This document shows, piece after piece, positions 45,903 to 55,345 of a stretch of 64,000 nucleotides of DNA. The position numbers and the translations under genes are program-made. The notes beneath the pieces are model-generated. The model saw only the letters and a list, made by a program, of their open reading frames with translations, searched no databases and was not told where the DNA came from. The stretch is from Bradyrhizobium niftali (GTDB lineage Bacteria; Pseudomonadota; Alphaproteobacteria; Rhizobiales; Xanthobacteraceae), in contig NZ_SPQT01000005.1 in the NCBI RefSeq assembly GCF_004571025.1, positions 124,001 through 188,000 on the forward strand. The letters are read 5' to 3'. The first letter of the stretch is position 1, and every line of letters begins with the position of its first letter.

Positions 45903-46809
45903 ACACCCGGAACAGTCGCTACGTCAGGGGCCGCTCCAGATAGCTCAGGTAGCGGACTTGGTGATGGACCATAGCTTGCTTGAGCGACTCTTGCGAGCTT
46001 AGTGGGGCTCAGGGCGGTGCGGATAAGCACTGCCGGCCCCAACGAACTTGCGGGCGCCATCGCTTAGCGGCTCCTTGTTGAGCCGAACAGCCACGGCCCC
46101 TTCCTGTTTGTGAACAGCGTCATCACGTTGCGGGCTGATTGCGGCGAGGTGATAGTGCAGAAAAAATCGGAGGTGACTGCCGACCCCTCAGGGGCCGCTC
46201 GTCGTTATAATGTCTGCCGATGTCTCCACTTTCTTTCTGGCAAGGCACAGGAACGAATAAGCATTGACGCATTCGGCCCCTGCTCTGAGTCTAACGCGCA
46301 CCAGGATGTATGACACCGAACTTCGCAATTACAATTAATCGACTACTCAAGATCGGCCCGTGGTCAGGCTTCATCCGCCCTGAGTGGCGACGCAGAGCCA
46401 CTGAGTTTGGTCGCGTTCCATGCCAAGCCGCACCGCATCGAAAAGATCCTGATCACGGAAACGCCTCAAGAAAGCAACGAGTAAACCCTTGCTCGTGCTC
46501 CAGGTGGATGATCCGATCGAACCTGGCGCGAAACAGGTCGCCTTCCCCCGTCGTTTCCGGCCTCTTCGGTCGCATCGCGCGCCTCCGCTACGAAGGAATC
46601 ACGGCTGGCTAATCTGCAGGCTTTCCGGCCTTCCGCCGTGAAAAGCTTGCAATCTCGTATCGCAGCGGGGCCAAAAACCGACTCTCACTCAACGGCTTGG
46701 ACACTCCTTCACGGACGACACTTATGAAGACGCCCCGGCGAGCGCGGCGCCGGACTGCGCGCCTCGCCCCGTCGTTTCACCGAATTTAGTTCTCCCTTTA
46801 TTTGCCCGC
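45903..46809. other. Gene-poor stretch
   Basis: No intact gene. A short plus-strand frame ending near 46484 (GDAEPLSLVAFHAKPHRIEKI) looks like the tail of a broken gene that I cannot identify. Confidence 0.4.
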
Positions 46810-46827
46810 GTCAGCTTACGGACAGCT
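46810..46827 (+). promoter_or_regulatory. tts box (TtsI-binding site)
   Basis: GTCAGCTTACGGACAGCT, 70 bases before the NopP-like gene. Shares GTCAGCTT and AGCT at the same spacing with the boxes at 44722 and 61124. Confidence 0.75.
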
Positions 46828-46897
46828 AAGCTGCTTATCAGCCGAGTCAGGTCTAACGACCTGAACACAATGCAATATCCATAGGAGTGTGGTCGTC

Positions 46898-47698
46898 ATG
46901 TACGGTCGAATTAACAATTGGTCGGATGTTCCATCCGATGATGAATATCATCGCGCAAGCTCCCCGGAGCACGGGAATGCCAACGACTTCGCGGACGCAT
47001 TCTCTAGAATGCGATTGCAGGATTCCGACGCCAGCTCATCCTCGGGTCCAAGTTATTACAACAATCCAAGACCTCCTGTTATCGAGATCAACCAAGAGAG
47101 ATTCCGGCGAGAGGTGAGGACTTTTCATGGCGAAGAAATCAATCATATCGCCAACAATCCACAGGAATACTCACAATTTGTATCCGAAAGAGCTAGGCGC
47201 ACGGCGGACGTCGCTAGTGAATATAGCATCCGAAGAGATTCGGACGCCGCCCGATATTACAGCTACCAACTCGGAAATAGGAGCGTCGGTCTCCAAAGAA
47301 CGGAAGGCGGATTTCCTATGACTGACTTCAACAGCCAAGGCTGGCGAGAACAGTTCCCCGGTCGAACTGACGTCACGTCCATCGTGGATTTCCAGGTTGC
47401 TCATCCGCTCGTTTCGAATGCCGGCGATATTTTGCTCGAGCATCAACTTCGGCAAGACGGCGAACGGCCTCTGGTGAACTGGCGTCCAGCGAATGACGAA
47501 GCGAGAACCCGTGCAGAACAAATGGGCTTCGTCCATGTGGACCGAGACGATATGGTACTTGACCCAACCCGGTCCGGACCCTGGAGCTACAGGGATGGTG
47601 AATGGCAGCGTGATACCCAGCATTCGACGTATCTCTCCAAATACGCCAGCGCTACTGAATCTTCGTCAGAGTCCGACTCGGATGGAGACTTTATGTGA
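46898..47698 (+). CDS. nopP: NopP-like type III effector
   Basis: 266 residues from the ATG at 46898, with AGGAG ten bases upstream; a GTG at 46889 is too close to that site. It starts MYGRINNW and has a disordered Ser-rich N-terminal third, a folded region (RPPVIEINQERF, GFPMTDFNSQGWREQFPGRT, DFQVAHPLVSNAGDILLEHQ) and an acidic SESDSDGDF tail. Length and these blocks agree with my recollection of NopP of Sinorhizobium and Bradyrhizobium, an effector phosphorylated in the plant and linked in soybean to Rj2 incompatibility. The tts box upstream supports the call. No database comparison was possible. Confidence 0.72.
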   Translation: MYGRINNWSDVPSDDEYHRASSPEHGNANDFADAFSRMRLQDSDASSSSGPSYYNNPRPPVIEINQERFRREVRTFHGEEINHIANNPQEYSQFVSERARRTADVASEYSIRRDSDAARYYSYQLGNRSVGLQRTEGGFPMTDFNSQGWREQFPGRTDVTSIVDFQVAHPLVSNAGDILLEHQLRQDGERPLVNWRPANDEARTRAEQMGFVHVDRDDMVLDPTRSGPWSYRDGEWQRDTQHSTYLSKYASATESSSESDSDGDFM

Positions 47699-47795
47699 CG
47701 TGAGATCTCCACCAATCCATGAACGAGGTGGAGCTAGGAGCGCAGACCAACCGACATCTGCGGCTTACGATCAAGACCTAGGATCGAACTCGGGT

Positions 47796-47812
47796 AGCGC
47801 TATGATAGCGCT
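47796..47812. terminator. Inverted repeat after the NopP-like gene, at the edge of the IS66 remnant
   Basis: AGCGCTATGATAGCGCT: a perfect 8-bp stem with one central base. No T run follows. It could be a rho-independent-like hairpin or part of the insertion boundary. Confidence 0.35.
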
Positions 47813-47821
47813 GCGTGAAGG

Positions 47822-48440
47822 TTAGGCAGCTTGCTGATCGGTGGGTTCGTCGGCTTGGCGCGGGAGCTTCCATTCCCAGGGTAGCAGTTCGTGCAGACGA
47901 AGCCGCGCGGCGTGGTATGGAACGGTGCCGGCGGCTGGCTGATCTTCTCGCAATCGCGGCAGGTGAACTTCTCGCGCACGGTCTCGATGACCTTGAACCG
48001 GCGCGGGATCTCCTCCAGCGTCTCGGTCACATCCTCGCCCAGCTTCGCAAGGCGCGCCCCACCACAACAGGCGCAGGTCTTTGGCGCCTCAATGACGACG
48101 CGCTCGCGTTCGATGTCATCCGGCCAGGGCGTGCGCACCGGCCGCTTGCGGGAAGGCGCGCACGCTCTGAGTTCTGGCCGCGGCGGCCCGCGCGGCAAGC
48201 TCATCCTCACTCGCCGTGGTGACGAGTTCTTCGAGCTCCAATTCCAATTACTCGATCAGCTGCGCCGTGCGCTCGGAGCGCTGCCCGTACAGTTCGCGCT
48301 TGAGCTTCTCGATCCGAAGCTCAAGATGCACGATCAGCGCCTCGTTGGCCGACAGCTCGCTGCCAGAGCACTGACAAGGTCCGATGGAAGGTCGTCCGGC
48401 TTCGATATCATGAAGCCATTGAATCAGATCTAGGAGCAGA
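47822..48440 (-). pseudogene. tnpC: IS66 tnpC transposase, deleted
   Basis: It starts with the coiled-coil LRIEKLKRELYGQRSER, then an in-frame stop near 48248 and a frameshift, then the zinc-finger part VIEAPKTCACCGGARLAKLG and ETVREKFTCRDCE. After APFHTTPRG it jumps, in another frame, to the last residues HELLPWEWKLPRQADEP of the family. The DDE catalytic core between is gone. Confidence 0.78.
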
Positions 48441-48456
48441 TTCAAACCCAAAACGG

Positions 48457-48803
48457 TTATCCGACCCGCGTCGGACGCTGGGTTTCTTGCGGGTTGCGCC
48501 AATCGATTCCGGACAACAGGTAGCTCATCTGTGCCGGCGAGATCGTCACTGCTTCGCCCGCAACCGATGGCCAGATGAACCTTCCTCTCTCGAGTCTCTT
48601 GGTAAACAGGCACGCCCCTGGCCATCGTGCCAGATCACCTTCAAAAGATCGCTTCGGCGACCGCGGAAGACGAACAGATGACCGCTGAGCGGGTCCTTGC
48701 GCAGCACCTCCTGCACCTGGAGGGCCAACGACGGAAAGCCTCGTCGCATATCCGTGTAGCCTGTCGCGAGCCACACTCGCGCGCCCGTCGGAACCGGGAT
48801 CAT
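48457..48803 (-). pseudogene. tnpB: IS66 accessory protein tnpB (Orf2), frameshifted
   Basis: [20 protein letters not shown] and [20 protein letters not shown] are the classic Orf2 start. Near 48620 the frame changes and family sequence continues as [14 protein letters not shown] to a stop at 48457. One frameshift inactivates it. Confidence 0.82.
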
Positions 48804-49180
48804 CGGCGGACCAAAGCATCGAGAACGCGACGTAGCGCGTCTCCATCAACGTCGCCATCGACCCGGATGCGGTGCCCGCTACCAAGATCAATCTCGATGA
48901 TGCCCAGGCTCTTCCGTCGACGCGCCGCCGTCGTCGTCAAGGGCGCTTCGGCCACCACCGGGGGCGCCACAGACGGCCCAATCTCGACCGGCACGAACGA
49001 CGCATACACGCTTCACCGTGCTTGCAAAGCTCTTTGCGCCACCTGAACAGCTGGCTTACATGAAGGCCAGCCATGCGCCGGGCTCGAGCGATGCTGCAAC
49101 AAGCCGCTCCTTCTCATCCTGCGACCACCGGCGCCGCCGCTCGACCGATGTGATCACCTCTGTCCGCGAAATCGTCATAG
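48800..49180 (-). pseudogene. tnpA: IS66 tnpA (Orf1), internally disrupted
   Basis: The ATG at 49180 begins MTISRTEVITSVERRRRWSQ, then EKERLVAASLEPGA, and then runs into a stop where the HTH should continue. ASQLFRWRKELCKHG follows after the stop, and the C-terminal part ARRRKSLGIIEIDLGSGHRI is in another frame. A small deletion and frameshift removed the middle. Confidence 0.75.
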
Positions 49181-49585
49181 CGCTTCTCCTAGGATTACCC
49201 CTAGGACCTGCAGCGTTCGCGTCCGTCAAACAAGGCGGCCCTCAACGGAGGAATACCCTGCTCTTGAAGGTCTTGATGAAGGTCTTGTCGGCGGCTTGCA
49301 GGGTCGCGAGAAAGTCCGGCGTGCCGACGCGCTGAGAGTCCACAGGTCACGATCACTCGCCTGCTTGATCGGCGCGGATCTTTGCCCGGAATCCCACCGA
49401 CCTGCAGCCCCTTCCAGCATCACCACGATGGCGGTGCCGCGGAGGGCGATCCGGACCAAGCAGCCGATACGAATCCCGAGGAACTCGGAAGGCGCGGATA
49501 GACGATCCTACCAATTCGTGCAGGAGATTTCGCAGCTCACGTCAGTTAGCTTGCTCGGTGTTAATGACTTTGGGAGATTTCTTCG
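49181..49585. other. Intergenic, no gene seen
   Basis: About 400 bases between the IS66 remnant and the SET-domain gene. CCTAGGATTACCCCTAGG at 49188-49205 is a short repeat near the insertion edge. GTCAGTTAGCTTGCTCG near 49549 resembles a tts box only in its first five bases. Confidence 0.4.
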
Positions 49586-50023
49586 ATGTTGATTGTTGAA
49601 ACTATTTTGAAGCCAGACCAGTTTGGCGGTATTGGACTTTTCTCTGCGACTCGTCTGCCTAGAGGCGCGCTACTTTGGATTCACAACCCGATCGTTGACA
49701 TTGCGGTGACGCGCGAACAATACGAAGCTCTAGCTCCAACATTTCAAGCTCTACTTGACAAGCATGCCTATCCGAGAGACCACAGGGTTAATGACGGCGT
49801 CGTAGAGTATAATGCCGACAACGCCCGCTTCATGAATCACAGCAGTAATCCAAACACCTATCAAGACGATCATTGCAGAATTTTCACAGCCCGTGACGTA
49901 CAACCTGGTGAAGAACTGACTTGCGATTACTTGTCTTTCGATCCAGGGTGTGACTTATCGTGGAATAAGGAGCTATTGCCGATCTCCTGCTTTCCAAGCC
50001 TGGAGCCGGCTCCGACAGGTTGA
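49586..50023 (+). CDS. SET-domain protein (protein lysine methyltransferase-like)
   Basis: 145 residues, GGGAG nine bases before the ATG. A compact SET domain: GGIGLFSATRLPRGALLW at the start, the NHSSNPNT motif (canonical NHSCxPN) at about 85-92 and the GEELTCDYLSF motif with the catalytic tyrosine at about 110-120. No pre-SET or post-SET cysteine clusters. SET proteins transfer methyl from S-adenosylmethionine to lysine. In a type III effector neighbourhood it could be delivered to the host, but there is no clear tts box, so this is open. Confidence 0.82.
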   Translation: MLIVETILKPDQFGGIGLFSATRLPRGALLWIHNPIVDIAVTREQYEALAPTFQALLDKHAYPRDHRVNDGVVEYNADNARFMNHSSNPNTYQDDHCRIFTARDVQPGEELTCDYLSFDPGCDLSWNKELLPISCFPSLEPAPTG

Positions 50024-50422
50024 TCCTGCGCCGTACGCGTTGTTCTAGTGATTCAGTGAGCAGTTCTCGACAACCTAAAAATTCTCGCCATCCAATCGCG
50101 CGGCGGAGCAGTGTCGCTTTTGGAGCGGACTCGCCACGTTCAGGACGTCAGACGCTGCAATCGCATGCAAAAGCAGGTCATGAAGCCGGGATTCTGCATA
50201 TGAGAGTTGTATTTTGGGTGAATTCATGAGTGTGTGAAGCTGCTTTGCACCTAGGCAGCTTCGGCACCGGACGTGTCTGCAAAGAGGGTTGGCACAGAAG
50301 CGAGTTGGTGGGATGCTTATTGACCCGAGATTCTACGGTTCGAAGTGGGCGCATATGTAGTCCCCGCCAACTACGCTCTGCTCGCCCGGAATAGTTTTAG
50401 GATGGAGACTCCCTGAAATCTG
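50024..50422. other. Intergenic, no gene seen
   Basis: About 400 bases with only a short plus-strand frame at 50020-50229 lacking family resemblance. Confidence 0.4.
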
Positions 50423-50974
50423 ATGCCGTCTAAGCTGCCAGGATTGAAAAGACGGCTCGGGAAGAGCCCTGCCGCGAGTCAGGATGTGCTCAGACGATTC
50501 ACGTGGGAGATCAGAGCCATTAATGTGTGTCTGGACGACCTTCGTTCTTTCCAGGCGCATGCGCTGGGCCTTGCTTCACCACAAATGATGATCTTGATGG
50601 CGTTGATCGACTTGGAACAGGGCGACGGAGTTCCGGTCAACGTGGTTGCAAAGTTGATGAAGGTTGAGTCTGCCTTCATTACGAGGCATTCGAAACAGCT
50701 TGAGGAAAAGCGATTAGTGCGACGTAAGCGCTGCGCGAACGATGCACGAATCGTCAACCTGTCACTAACCGACAGCGCTCGCAGACAACTTGCGAGCATC
50801 GCGGCACAGCAGGAAGAACTCGATGAGTTTGTTTCTGGTTATCTCGATATTACGGACTTTGCAAAGCTGGCTAGTTGCCTTAGCGGAGTCAGGCAACGGC
50901 TGGAAAAGGCTCGCCTGCACGCCACGTTAAAGATGCAAGAACCTTCAAGAGAGCAGCAGCTGCGGGATGCCTAG
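50423..50974 (+). CDS. MarR-family transcriptional regulator
   Basis: 183 residues. Helical N-terminus, then a winged helix at about 50-120: LASPQMMILMALIDLEQGDG, VNVVAKLMKVESAFITRHSKQLEEKRLVRRK with the wing RKRCANDARIVNLSLTDSARRQ. Dimerisation helices lie at both ends. MarR proteins usually repress a nearby gene and respond to phenolic ligands; the nearest genes are a SET-domain protein and a hypothetical, so no target is evident. Confidence 0.82.
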   Translation: MPSKLPGLKRRLGKSPAASQDVLRRFTWEIRAINVCLDDLRSFQAHALGLASPQMMILMALIDLEQGDGVPVNVVAKLMKVESAFITRHSKQLEEKRLVRRKRCANDARIVNLSLTDSARRQLASIAAQQEELDEFVSGYLDITDFAKLASCLSGVRQRLEKARLHATLKMQEPSREQQLRDA

Positions 50975-51664
50975 CGGGTGAACAACTTGATACCACGAAC
51001 CTACTCGCCGCGCGATCACAGCGGGCACAACCCAATCCTGGATCAGGAGCTTGGATTTACTATGCCACTCTGCAACACAGCTCGAGCCGGAGCTGAGTGA
51101 TCAAACTCGGTGTTCCAAGCTATGGCTGCGCGCATGCTGAAGGAGCCATGCGCCGACAGAAGCTCCAACGCAGCGATTTACGTCGACTAGCAATCGTTTC
51201 TGCATCTTGTTCCGTGAGACGATGATAAGCGACAACTCTGCGGCATCTGGCCAATTCTTTGCTCGGAGGCGCGGTATTCTACGAGCGCCCCAAAGCGCTA
51301 TCGGCTATCCTCGACAGCTCATCGCGTCGTTCTCGGTTGCGCAGTTTAGACTAGTCGCAAGAAATGAGTTCACCGTCTAATGTGAGGACAACTGACCGAA
51401 ATCCGTTCATTTTGCACGAGGCAGCACCCTACACCGTTGCTTGATACTTCGCTTCTGTTAAGAACGCACTATTTTGCAGCCAACCACGACGTGCCATCGA
51501 ATTGTGGCGAGCACCATCGTCGATGTCTTACAACAGAGAACCAGGGATTCCTGGACAACTGCCCCTGCCGGCAGTCGGCCGGTTGAGAGCCGTGGCGCTA
51601 CGTGATCAAGCGCGCCTGAGCGGGGGCGCATCCCGTATTCTCGCGTTTTCATAGCAATTGTCCC
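50975..51664. other. Gene-poor stretch
   Basis: About 690 bases; no frame on either strand shows family resemblance. Confidence 0.45.
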
Positions 51665-52156
51665 ATGACTCCTATTGAAGCAATCAAACGTTGGTACGTG
51701 TCCCTGGACGACGAACTTCAATCAGACATCGCGTATATGTTCGTATCTCTCACACTCGGAGACTGCCAGTTTTCGCCTGCTGCAGCCGTTCGAAGACTGC
51801 TGCAATGGTTCGACCTGCGCAGCGCAGGCACGGAATATGAGGATGCGCTAGCCGCGGTCGTGTTTCGCGCCTCGTTCGAATACACGTTTGCCGACCGCTT
51901 CACAGCCGCTGGGTGGACCTTTCCCGAACAATTGTTCAAAGACGTGATCCGCGAGGCTGCTGAAGGGAAAGAGGCAAGCAAGTTCGCAACGACGGCATTT
52001 CGATTGCTCCGGAACATTCCCGACCGAAAAACGAAATGGAGGGAGGCTGGTGAGAATTGGAATGCCTTGGTCAACTCGGTACTCAACGACGATGCGCTGA
52101 AGCAATGGACGCACGACCAATTCCTGGCGAGCGACTTCAGGCCAACGGAAGACTGA
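51665..52156 (+). CDS. Hypothetical soluble protein
   Basis: 163 residues, not recognised. Composition is protein-like and mostly helical by eye, with balanced charge and many aromatic residues (DRFTAAGWTFPEQLFKDVI, KTKWREAGENWNALVNSVL). No signal peptide, membrane segment or tts box. Isolated in gene-poor DNA. Confidence 0.55.
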   Translation: MTPIEAIKRWYVSLDDELQSDIAYMFVSLTLGDCQFSPAAAVRRLLQWFDLRSAGTEYEDALAAVVFRASFEYTFADRFTAAGWTFPEQLFKDVIREAAEGKEASKFATTAFRLLRNIPDRKTKWREAGENWNALVNSVLNDDALKQWTHDQFLASDFRPTED

Positions 52157-52792
52157 AAATACCCGGAAATATTGCGAGAGCGCCGATTCGGAATAAAGTT
52201 AAGTGGGACCAGGCAGCGCGACGATTGGAACGGCAACTTCCAAAGAGAGTAGAACGGCCACCCGAGAGCGCCCCAAAAGAGCACCGCCGCGAGAGCGAAA
52301 TATCGTGATCTAACCAATGGCCGATCACCTTAGGGGCATTTGGCGATGTAGCAGCGCAACAAGAAGGATAGCGGCGATTGCAAAGGCTCAAGCGCCGCAT
52401 TCTGCACGGAATTGGCGCCTAGCGGCCGAGAGCATACATACTCGGGCAGGCAATCAGAGCAGTGGGCCGCGCTGGCTCAGCGCACAGGGCGACCTTGCCG
52501 ATCTGCTTACGGCGGCCCGCCCAAATCGACAGCCGCAGCCGGCCCACTAATGTTAAGACATATCGCCTGATGATTTTCGGCGCCTTGGAGGGCTGTCTTG
52601 ATGAATCTCCGCTCAGCCACTGCCTCGAACGGATGTTATACTCCTCATTGTCTGTGGCGGAGAAGCACAGGGCTTTGGGTATCCCCGGGGCTTGGCCGGC
52701 AGCCGAGAAAAGGCGTTCCAGCCCAGAACAGGTGAACGAACGGCAACAGGAGCCAAACCCGCCGCTTGGTGTACCGGCAAATCTGATTCACA
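52157..52792. other. Intergenic, no gene seen
   Basis: About 640 bases. Short frames on both strands lack family features. Confidence 0.4.
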
Positions 52793-53059
52793 TCAGCGCG
52801 ATTGTCTTTCTTGCCGCTCGAAAGCGTAAGTCGGATTGATGCCGCAATAGGCGTATGTACCTGATGCGGTAGCCATGCACTGGCCATAGGTCGAGAACTG
52901 GCAATTGCCCGGATATCCCCAACTGCGTCCCTGCAGACAATAGACGTCCTGGCGTACCGGTGGCGTGTACGAATGAGCCCGCGAACCAGCCGTCGAACGC
53001 GATCCTGAGCCGACGAGGATGGGAAGTGCGAGCACTCCGATAAGGAGAAGGTAGCGCAT
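52793..53059 (-). CDS. DUF3551 family small exported protein
   Basis: 88 residues from the ATG at 53059 (GGAGG-type site upstream; an in-frame ATG lies at 53086). A signal peptide (MRYLLLIGVLALPILVG) is followed by a cysteine-containing region with VYCLQGRSWGYPGNCQFSTY and CMATASGTYAYCGINP. The CxF-x-QC-x-G-x-C pattern is that of DUF3551, a family common in Bradyrhizobium. Probably periplasmic with disulfides; function unknown. Confidence 0.72.
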   Translation of the reverse strand: MRYLLLIGVLALPILVGSGSRSTAGSRAHSYTPPVRQDVYCLQGRSWGYPGNCQFSTYGQCMATASGTYAYCGINPTYAFERQERQSR

Positions 53060-54210
53060 GAGACCTCTTGCCTCCGTTAAGTTCACCAGAAGATACAGGA
53101 TCTGAATTGCACCCTTTGATCTTAGTCAATGGCAGATTGCCTGGGTCAGTCCGCGGGCTAGCACCGGAAAGACGATTCAGCGTGACCGGCGCCTGCGGGC
53201 GCCACCGAAGTTGAGCGGGACCGTGGGTACACAAAGGCGCGAGCAATAAGACGGCCCAACGGTAGCCCCACGGTCAGGGGGGTCCTCGAACGTCGATCAA
53301 ACCTTAGCAGCTTTCCTGCTACTTTCCCCGGCAGAAAGACCCTTATGGGCGCGCCTCGACATGTTTGTGCGGACTCGCTACCAGACAAAATGAACGACCG
53401 TTACATTCGCTTAGCTCCCCGTGACGAACCGCGGCCAACATCCTGGACGATCTGGGAGGCCTGCGTGATGCTGAGGGCGCGCTGCTATCGAGGCATTGGA
53501 AAGCGCTTCGCGACCCATTTTCTTCAGCCGATCGGACCTCGTCTCATTTGTGCTGGCACCTCCAGAATTTTCGAGGTGACATCAACGCGAGCGCTCGTCT
53601 CGTACCGGGAGAGTCTAACGCAGACCTCATCGACGGCCGACCGTAACGGCCCAGTTGTAGCGGCGTTCAACATTTGGAGATCCCACAGTGCTGGCGGGCG
53701 AGGCAGTGTAGGTGTGCAGCAACTCCATAGTGATCGAGCAAAACTCCGACGACCTAGTCTGCCCTCGCCCAGTCCCAGTGAAGTCAAGGCGCAATCCTCA
53801 ACCCAGGCGACCGCTGTCGAGACCACCCAGAGCAGAGCGCCGCGATGATGGAAGAAGAAGCTGCCTCTTCTACATTCTTGTGCTCGTATTTGTCCTAAAA
53901 ATGCATTCTCCCGCAGCTTTAGCGCGTCGTCCGGCTATTTGCCGCCCTGCTCACGCAGGTCGGTCCGGGCGGGGCTGATTCAAGTCAAAACCAGTTCAGC
54001 GTCTATAGCCTTTGCTTGGGCAAACGAGCTGCACTTGTATCGCGCCACGTTGGTGCGCGGCACCGCCTTACAACGACACGGCTTCCTCCTTTCATACAAG
54101 CTTGTTACAATTTCGCGGCCCCCGCAGATTACGCCCGACATTGAACAACGATCGATTCAGCTATTATAATCTTTCAATGCTTATAATCTCTCTTTCAGGA
54201 GTGCCGGGTT
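53060..54210. other. Gene-poor stretch
   Basis: About 1.15 kb. A plus-strand frame at 53345-53848 is open for 167 codons but has no recognisable domain and a compositionally random second half; I do not call it. Confidence 0.4.
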
Positions 54211-54890
54211 ATGTTTGTAAGTATCACTACAGACCAAAGATCTTGCCGTAATGCGCTCAATGAGCTCGGCATATCGAGCCTGTCAAATCCGATCGTCAGT
54301 TTGAGTGAATTCTGTTATAAGAAGGGTAGGACGATCTACATCGAGGGCGACCCCGCCGAGTACGTCTATCAGGTCATAAAAGGGACGGTACGGACCTACA
54401 AACTGCTGTCCGATGGGCGACCCAGATTGGCGCATTTCATTTGCCAGGTGACATTTTTGCATTCGAGAACGGTGGGGTACGCCGATTTACCGCGGAAGCC
54501 GTTACGCAGAGCACTGTTCGCCTGATCAAGAGGCACACTCTTGATACGATCGCCCAGACTGACGCTGTCGTCGGGCGCACCTTGCTTAGCATGACCACCA
54601 TGAAATTGCAGCACGCGGAGAACTTGCTGCTGCTTGGACGTAAGACTGCTCTGGAGCGCGTTGCCGCATTCTTGCATGAGATGGATGTGCGGCTCATGGC
54701 TGTTGATGTTATGTCACTGCCAATGCCTCGGCAAGACATCGCGGACTACCTGGGTTTGACCATCGAGACCGTCTCACGCGCAGTGTCGCAATTGCATAGT
54801 GATGGCGTTCTTGATTTCATCGGCAATACTCAACGCGAGATCATGATTCTAGACCGGCAGCGGCTTGCTAGTTTCGACCTGCAAAGTTGA
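54211..54890 (+). pseudogene. FixK/FNR-type (Crp family) regulator disrupted by a one-base deletion
   Basis: The first frame gives a cyclic-nucleotide-binding-like domain (IYIEGDPAEYVYQVIKGTVR, TYKLLSDGRPRLAHF) and then reads nonsense; the second frame resumes at LPGDIFAFENGGVRRFTAEA and continues through the HTH MPRQDIADYLGLTIETVSRA to the normal C-terminus. Restoring one C near 54440 (TTTCCATTTGCC in place of TTTCATTTGCC) would rejoin the frames into a protein of about 226 residues. The FNR iron-sulfur cysteine cluster is absent, so FixK-like. FixK proteins control microaerobic respiration and nitrogen-fixation genes. Confidence 0.82.
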
Positions 54891-54899
54891 TGGCCAGCT

Positions 54900-55345
54900 G
54901 AGTGCATGCAAACCGTAACTCGGAAAAGCATGAGGCGGCGCAGCAATGGCTTATCAGGGAGCCGTTCGGTGAGCGCGCCGATATCGGAATGAATTAGCTC
55001 GTGGTTGCGCTCGAATCCGTTCGCGCGCGTGCGAATGTCCGCCACCAGGTCGGGGAGCTGCCCGGCCATAGAGATCAGGGTAGCAATGAGCACGTCCGCA
55101 TCAACACGCGTCTCGCGCGCAAGTTTTTTGCCACTGGTGCAAGCCAATTGCTTGTATTCACCCCCGACGTCCATGGCGAGTTTTGATCTTGCGCTGATCG
55201 ACATGTTCGTAAGGAAGAATGCTGGCGATCGTAAAAGGGGGCAAGACGCGCGAGAGGACCGCTGGCCAGAAGCAATGAATAGTTCTTGGCGTGAGCATCA
55301 GAGCCTCCACGCGACCAACTCTTCCGCGGCACAGCCTTCATCGCC
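54900..55345 (-). pseudogene. hipA toxin C-terminal fragment
   Basis: GGSDAHAKNYSLLLASGPLARLAPFYD (the HipA catalytic and metal-binding region) is in one minus-strand frame, followed after a frameshift by SKLAMDVGGEYKQLA and LPDLVADIRTRANGFE, the C-terminal HipA helices. The N-terminal two thirds are absent. A second, independent hipA relative to the intact one at 26605. Confidence 0.78.

Larger units (their letters stand above)
47815..49180 (-). mobile_element. IS66-family element, internally deleted and decayed
   Basis: Remnants of all three IS66 genes lie in the standard order tnpA-tnpB-tnpC on the minus strand, but tnpC has lost most of its coding length and each gene carries lesions. 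About 1.4 kb remain of a usual 2.5-2.7 kb. Terminal inverted repeats and target duplication could not be placed by eye, so the ends are approximate. Cannot transpose by itself. Confidence 0.8.

Noticed and set aside
49549..49570. Possible tts box before the SET-domain gene
   Set aside because: Only GTCAG matches; the CGAAAGCT half is missing.
53345..53848. 167-codon plus-strand frame
   Set aside because: No recognisable domain, weak start context and random-looking composition in its second half.
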